Shown here: positions 59,319-64,000 of the stretch, in pieces | How positions within the stretch are numbered: the first letter of the stretch is position 1 | How the letters are laid out: every line of letters begins with the position of its first letter | NCBI GenBank assembly: GCA_003116975.1 | Contig: BGKB01000131.1 | Location: 142,408 to 206,407 of the forward strand | Direction of reading: 5' to 3' | Source of the DNA: Aurantiochytrium sp. KH105 | Taxonomy: Eukaryota; Sar; Bigyra; Thraustochytrida; Thraustochytriidae | Length of the DNA: 64,000 bases | Program-made: the position numbers and the translations under genes | The notes under the pieces: model-generated | What the model was told of the DNA's origin: nothing | Database searches by the model: none | What the model saw: the letters and a program-made list of their open reading frames with translations, nothing else

Positions 59319-61934
59319 ATGGGCAGACATCTCAAGGGCAAGCGCCGCGCCCGGCGCTCTGGCGGCGGAGCTGGCGGAAACCGCGGCGGTGAGGTCGAGG
59401 GCGGCGACACCCGCGACAGGAGGCCCAAGGTGTGGCAGGTGAAGGTGACGACGAACCGCGTGCACAAGGCGTACTACGAGGCGCAAGGCGTCTTCAAAGA
59501 CGAGGAGGACGAAAAGGCGTTTTATTCCAAGATGAACGAGGTGCTGCCGATCACGATCCGGCTCGACGGCTCGAGCCCGTACGTGAAGCAGCTGCGCGAG
59601 AAGATCCGCACGGAGCTCTCTGAGGGTCTGCCCATGGAGGTGAGCGAGGAGGAGCAAAAAATGTCTAATGTGGAGCGCGTGCTTCCGCCCCTGGCGCTTC
59701 CGTGGTACCCGAACCAGAACGCGTGGCGCTTTGGCGTGGATCGCCGGACAATGCGCAAGATCAAGTCGCTGGCGAAACTCAAGGAGTTTCTCATTGCCGA
59801 GGAGGACACCGGAAATATCATGCGTCAGGAAGAGGCGTCGATGATTCCGCCCGAATTCCTGGACGTGAAGCCAGAGCACAATGTCCTTGACATGTGCGCT
59901 GCGCCGGGTTCCAAGACGGCACAGCTCCTCGAAGCGCTGCACAAGGAGGATCGTAGCCGTAACTTTGCGCCGCCGTCAGGCGTGGTCATTGCCAATGACG
60001 CAGCGGCCAATCGCACGCACATGCTCATGAACCGTATGCGTGCCATGAACAGTCCGAACCTGATTGTCACGTGCCACAACGCGCAGACTTTTCCCTCGGT
60101 GGAGGGCATCGTCTGCAACCACGATCGCGCGCAGATCAAGGCTTACCGCGCCGAGAACGGTGAAGGATTCTTCGACCGTGTCCTGGCGGATGTTCCCTGC
60201 AGCGGGGACGGCACGATGCGCAAGTCGCCGGACATTTGGCGGACGTGGTCGCCGGCCAGCGGGCTTGTCCTGCACCCGTTGCAGCTCATGATTGCGCGAC
60301 GTGGCCTCAAGGTGCTTCGGGTTGGGGGCCTTATGGTTTACTCTACCTGCAGCATCAACCCGATGGAGGATGAGGCCGTGGTCGCCGAGATCTTGCGCGG
60401 TGCGAACGGCGCAGTCGAACTTGTCGACACTACGGGCCAGCTTCCGGATCTCGTCCGGCGCGCGGGCAAGTCGACCTGGAAGGTTGCGATTCCTGAGATT
60501 GACGCCACAAAGACTGCAAAACGCAACATCCCTGCACCCGATGAGATTAAGCCGGGTGATGACGTCGAGGGCGCACCAGAGAACCTCGGCATTCGCCAGT
60601 TTGCAACCTTTGAGGAATACGAGGTGTATGCAAAGGACCACCCGCCCTCGAAGGACGTCCCTGCGGCGGTGAAGTCATGCTGGCCTCCAACGGAAGAGGA
60701 AGCGGCTGCATTTCATCTGGACCGCTGCATGCGCATCATGCCGAACGACCAGGATACGGGCGGCTTCTTTGTTGCGGTCCTCCGCAAGGTCAAGCCCATG
60801 CACGAGAGCCAGACGAATGGAGCAGCTGCTGCCGCGCCTGAAGATCCGAGCGCCGAGGTCGAGGCCCCGGCCAAAGAGGACGCCGATGTTGCAACCAAAG
60901 AGGATGCCGATGCCGCGGCCAAAGAGGATGCCGATGCCGCGGCCAAAGAGGATGCCGATGCCGCGGCCAAAGAGGACGATGCTGAGGCGCCCAAGGAAGC
61001 GACCCAGGAGGCCGACGCGGCGGCTCTTGGCGGGAATGATGCTGAGCCGACGCAGCGTGAGGCGCAAAACATGCGTGACGACGATATGATTCGCGTCCCT
61101 GACGCTCTCTGGGACCCGGTCGTGAACTACTTTGATATTGACTCGGCCTTTGGCGACGCCTCACAGCTTTTCTACCGCGCGGGATCTGGTGAGGCTGGTC
61201 TTGGGTCGAAGATGAACAAGCGGCGCCGTCTGGCCAAGGCGCAGGCTGTGGAGCGTAACGAGAGCAAGCCCAAGAACATTACTTTTCTGTCCAAGTCTGC
61301 GGCCCAGATTGTCCACCGCAACACGCGTCAAAAGCTGCACATTGTCAATGGTGGCATGCTTCTCTTGAAACGAACGGAGAAGCGCAAGTCTGCCGAAGAC
61401 GCGTACCGCTTCACGCAAGGCGCTCTGGAGCTCGTGCTTCCTTACGTCAAATCACGCAAGGTAGAGATTACACTCGAGGACTTTGCTCAGCTCATTCACT
61501 TTTCCACGTTCAAGGTTGAGGCGCCGGAAGCGAAATTGGTCCGTAGCCGGTTCTTTGGTGTTCCCATCAAGGCTCTCTCGCCCCGCCTTCAGGCGCACTT
61601 TGCCGAACCTGATAACCGCGGCGCTGTGATTGCCGGGCTCACGCCCGAGGATAATGAGCGCTTTCTGGATACTTTTGGCAAGCGCTTTGCTCTGTCGCTT
61701 TGGGCAGGGCTCACCTTGCATGCGCTTGTGAACAAGGAGGAGCTCCTTGGCATCTACCAGTATTGCATTGGCGCCAAGCTCATGGAGCCCTGCACGCAGG
61801 ACGTGGAAGCTGTTCTCGTCGAGCACCTTGCGGAGGAGGCCCGAAACCGTATGGACAAGCCCAACTCGAGGAATGAAAAGGTGGCGGCGACATCCGAAGA
61901 AGCCAAGAGCGCTGATGATGTCGAGGCCAAGTAA
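59319..61934 (+). CDS. NSUN2/Trm4-type tRNA (cytosine-5-)-methyltransferase
   Basis: ATG 59319 gives 871 residues; a GTG 36 bases upstream is ignored. Residues 1-40 are basic and Gly/Arg-rich. The SAM-binding motif DMCAAPGSKT starts at D191. The two catalytic cysteines are C294 in DVPCSGDG and C344 in STCSINP, exactly 50 residues apart as in human NSUN2 (C271 and C321). NSUN2/Trm4 methylates C5 of cytosines in tRNAs, stabilising them. Between the catalytic half and a conserved C-terminal region (about 605-850) lies an acidic insert (about 505-590) with an eight-residue repeat. The tail is Glu/Lys/Ala-rich. Human NSUN2 has 767 residues, so the length excess is explained by the insert and tail. 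Confidence 0.93.
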   Translation: MGRHLKGKRRARRSGGGAGGNRGGEVEGGDTRDRRPKVWQVKVTTNRVHKAYYEAQGVFKDEEDEKAFYSKMNEVLPITIRLDGSSPYVKQLREKIRTELSEGLPMEVSEEEQKMSNVERVLPPLALPWYPNQNAWRFGVDRRTMRKIKSLAKLKEFLIAEEDTGNIMRQEEASMIPPEFLDVKPEHNVLDMCAAPGSKTAQLLEALHKEDRSRNFAPPSGVVIANDAAANRTHMLMNRMRAMNSPNLIVTCHNAQTFPSVEGIVCNHDRAQIKAYRAENGEGFFDRVLADVPCSGDGTMRKSPDIWRTWSPASGLVLHPLQLMIARRGLKVLRVGGLMVYSTCSINPMEDEAVVAEILRGANGAVELVDTTGQLPDLVRRAGKSTWKVAIPEIDATKTAKRNIPAPDEIKPGDDVEGAPENLGIRQFATFEEYEVYAKDHPPSKDVPAAVKSCWPPTEEEAAAFHLDRCMRIMPNDQDTGGFFVAVLRKVKPMHESQTNGAAAAAPEDPSAEVEAPAKEDADVATKEDADAAAKEDADAAAKEDADAAAKEDDAEAPKEATQEADAAALGGNDAEPTQREAQNMRDDDMIRVPDALWDPVVNYFDIDSAFGDASQLFYRAGSGEAGLGSKMNKRRRLAKAQAVERNESKPKNITFLSKSAAQIVHRNTRQKLHIVNGGMLLLKRTEKRKSAEDAYRFTQGALELVLPYVKSRKVEITLEDFAQLIHFSTFKVEAPEAKLVRSRFFGVPIKALSPRLQAHFAEPDNRGAVIAGLTPEDNERFLDTFGKRFALSLWAGLTLHALVNKEELLGIYQYCIGAKLMEPCTQDVEAVLVEHLAEEARNRMDKPNSRNEKVAATSEEAKSADDVEAK
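60880..60975 (+). repeat. 24-base in-frame repeat in the NSUN2-type gene
   Basis: About four units coding for DADAAAKE or close variants (GAGGATGCCGATGCCGCGGC at 60901, 60925 and 60949). The near identity of the central copies points to recent unit expansion. Confidence 0.92.
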
Positions 61935-62235
61935 ATTCATCATTCTAACATCTACAATCTTCTAATCAATAAACCCATGCGTTTTCCTCTTGCTGTCTGT
62001 TCTTTCTGGAGCCTGTCCTTTAAGCCTTATGAAAAGAGAAGATCTACTCACCGAAGAACTGGACATGCAATCAGAAGCTCTTCTGGTTATTATCCATCGA
62101 CACAATTTTTGTCCGTGTTTGATCTTGGGCCGAGGAAAGAAATTTTTGAAGCTTAAATTCTTTAACCGAACCTCAAGTCCGTGTTGATGTATGCAAAGTC
62201 GGGATCGTGCAGCAAAAGCCACCGTGGTTATTTCA
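61935..62235. other. 3' flank of the NSUN2-type gene
   Basis: AT-richer DNA with AATAAA-like words near 61967, likely the 3' UTR and polyadenylation region. No gene is seen before the repeat begins. Confidence 0.5.
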
Positions 62236-62683
62236 TTAAAACTTGCTTGTATACCCCCCTCCAAAATGTCACGCGGCTTAGGTAACTTGTCCGCCTTACC
62301 ACCATCTTTGTTTACTAGATGGAACGTGGTCAGGTATGAATACCATTATCATAAGACTCGTAGCAATTTTAAAGTGACTTTAGTATGGAGACAGAGTTCC
62401 AATCTACTCCCCTCCAGATCGAGTTGTGAAAAAATGTTTCGCACGCCCGCGAGCCTCTGCTTAGCGTCTAATTGATTTCTTACCCCATGAGCTTCTGCTT
62501 AGCCCCTAATAGTTTTTTTTGATAGAGGCGCAATAGGGGGAGAGGAGGCAGTCAATAAATGCTTGCTTTATTTTGTGAAAGATGAGGATTCCAGGCGAGC
62601 ATGGGAGCAGGTCACGGACAATCTCGTCTCATTCTAACCCACCACAACTCGCCTCGTCTCGCCGCTTGCTTCTTGCCCATTCA
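62236..62683 (+). repeat. Dispersed repeat, partial copy (A part)
   Basis: Aligns to 1208-1660 and again to 63390-63822. Landmarks are ATGGAACGTGGTCAGG at 62319, GCGAGCCTCTGCTTAGCGTC at 62449 and AGGCGCAATAGGGGGAGA at 62526. The offset between this and the next A part is 1154 bases at the GGAACG landmark (62321 to 63475). Confidence 0.85.
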
Positions 62684-63935
62684 AGATCGGAGCCAAGGTG
62701 ACAGCCACTGCTGCTGTGAGTGATGAAGAAGTCGAGCCGGCAAACTTGATTCTGCAGAGCTCTTTTTCAATATGAGATAGTGACATCAGTACAAAACGTT
62801 TCTTCGGCTAGGTCCTAACCATCAGCACAGCGCAGACTTTCAATGACTCGGCCTGTAAAATCTGCAAATCAATGCGTGAACTTTGTCTCTTCATACTTGT
62901 AATGGTCTAAAATACGTAGCGCCGCGACCGCGAATTGCTAGGACCCTTAACATACTACTACCGTAAACTCACGCGTAATGGTCTAAATAACGCGCGACGC
63001 GCCGGCCGCCTTAAAAACACGCACGGCGCGACGCAGCACAGTCTGAAGCCGGTCAGTCTATGTGAACCTCCAAATCTCTGCTTCTTTCGTAGACTCAGGG
63101 CAACTCAGGTTCGAGTATGAATTCCAAGTTCTGAGAGCTGTCTGATGGCCAATTTACGATGTGGTGTCCTCGAATTCACATAGAAAGAACATGGGCCGAG
63201 GCCTACAAGCCTCTTTTGATTGAATGAAAGCTATTCCTGGCTGAACGGCGCAATTCTTGTCTGAGTTTAAGTTTGAGATCGAGAACAGAAACTTGAAAAT
63301 ATAGAGAAGGCCAAGGACTGCGAGTCTGTGCTGCTTTACAAAACCGGGATTGTGCAACGAAAACCGGGGTTGCTCAAGTGGTTGTGTCTGCAAAAACTGG
63401 CTTGTATGCCCCCTCAATTTCATCGTGAGGCCTGTACCTACGTTTTCTGTTCGCTCGTTTTAAGGTATCTTAATGGAACGTAGTCAGGTACGTATACTTT
63501 TATCATGAGACTCATAGCATTTTGTAAGTGACCTTAGTAAGGGAACGAAGTTGCAACCTACTCCCCTTCAGTTTGAGGCGTGAAAAAACTGCTCGCAGGT
63601 TTTCGCACGCCCGCGAGCCTCTGCTTAGCGTCCAATTGATTTTTTAGTCCGCGAGCCTCTGCTTAGCCTCTAATAGTTTTTTTTTGATACGGGCGCAATG
63701 GGGGGAGACGAGGCAGTCAACAATTTGTTTTGTGAAAGAGGAGGATTCGGGGCGAGCATGGGGCAAGTCACTGACAGTCTCACTCACCACGACTCGCCTC
63801 GCCGCTTGTTTCTCGCGCATAGATGCGCGAGGTCTTACTGGAGGTGTGAGTACCTATGCCTTGTGACGTCGACCGTGGCGTCGGGGCCCGGTGATGGTGC
63901 CTTGGGTTGGGTACTGTTTATATCCCTATTTCAGA
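62684..63935 (+). repeat. Dispersed repeat, right copy (B-A order)
   Basis: Same-orientation counterpart of 529-1955, lacking the extra 190 bases found there. With the preceding partial copy it forms an A-B-A arrangement with a period of 1154 bases. The final 65 bases of the window are AT-rich and no longer clearly alignable with the left copy. Confidence 0.85.
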
Positions 63936-64000
63936 CGACATTGCAGTTTTAACTGCAAAGTACTGCTTATTTCTATCAAAATCGGGCTCCATATTTTAAA

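Overview
The window is nuclear DNA of a eukaryotic microbe. It shows genes with a mitochondrial presequence, exocyst-like, TBC, PH, PHD, Myb and TLDc proteins, eIF2B, a fungal-type elongation factor 3, and one gene with two GT-AG introns. Almost all genes are single uninterrupted ORFs, intergenic DNA is GC-rich and full of microsatellites, and a hybrid histidine kinase and an EF3-type ABC ATPase are present. This set fits a heterotrophic stramenopile; a thraustochytrid/labyrinthulomycete is my best guess. That is inference from gene content, not a species identification.

Layout: a 5'-truncated view of phenylalanyl-tRNA synthetase alpha (-) at the left edge; a 1.4 kb repeat (529-1955); an SDR-like protein of unknown role (4051-5547, +); a PH-PH-Sec6-like-PH-TPR protein (5738-10402, -); an EF-hand/helical-repeat protein (11828-14368, +); organellar TypA/BipA (14816-16822, -); a PqiA-like membrane protein (18418-20274, +); an EF3-type ABC ATPase broken by a hidden assembly gap (20620-22134, -); an MFS carrier (24003-25502, +); a hybrid histidine kinase (27719-30088, +); a BUB2-like TBC GAP (30414-31385, -); a two-EF-hand protein (32504-33634, +); a PARP-like/TLDc protein (34384-37179, -); a poly-Q R1R2R3 Myb (37976-40903, -); a three-exon four-EF-hand protein (47471-48871, +); an ELM2-like/PLU-1/PHD chromatin protein (50017-56691, +); eIF2B delta (57033-58451, -); NSUN2-type tRNA m5C methyltransferase (59319-61934, +); then 1.7 kb of the same repeat family that opens the window, in the same orientation.

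Genes mostly alternate strands. Convergent gaps are short (about 0.2-0.75 kb); divergent gaps are long (about 0.9-6.6 kb) and hold nearly all the microsatellites. There are no operons. Five genes belong to core translation: PheRS alpha, TypA, EF3, eIF2B delta and NSUN2. Others serve Ca2+ sensing, membrane trafficking, mitotic GTPase control and chromatin. I found no CRISPR array, rRNA, convincing tRNA or intact transposon. The most interesting items are unusual domain combinations (Sec6 with PH domains; ELM2-like region with a long PLU-1 repeat array; PARP-like half-domain with TLDc), the flanking repeat family, and the concealed gap in the EF3 gene. Start codons were set at in-frame ATGs; several longer open frames begin only at GTG or TTG.
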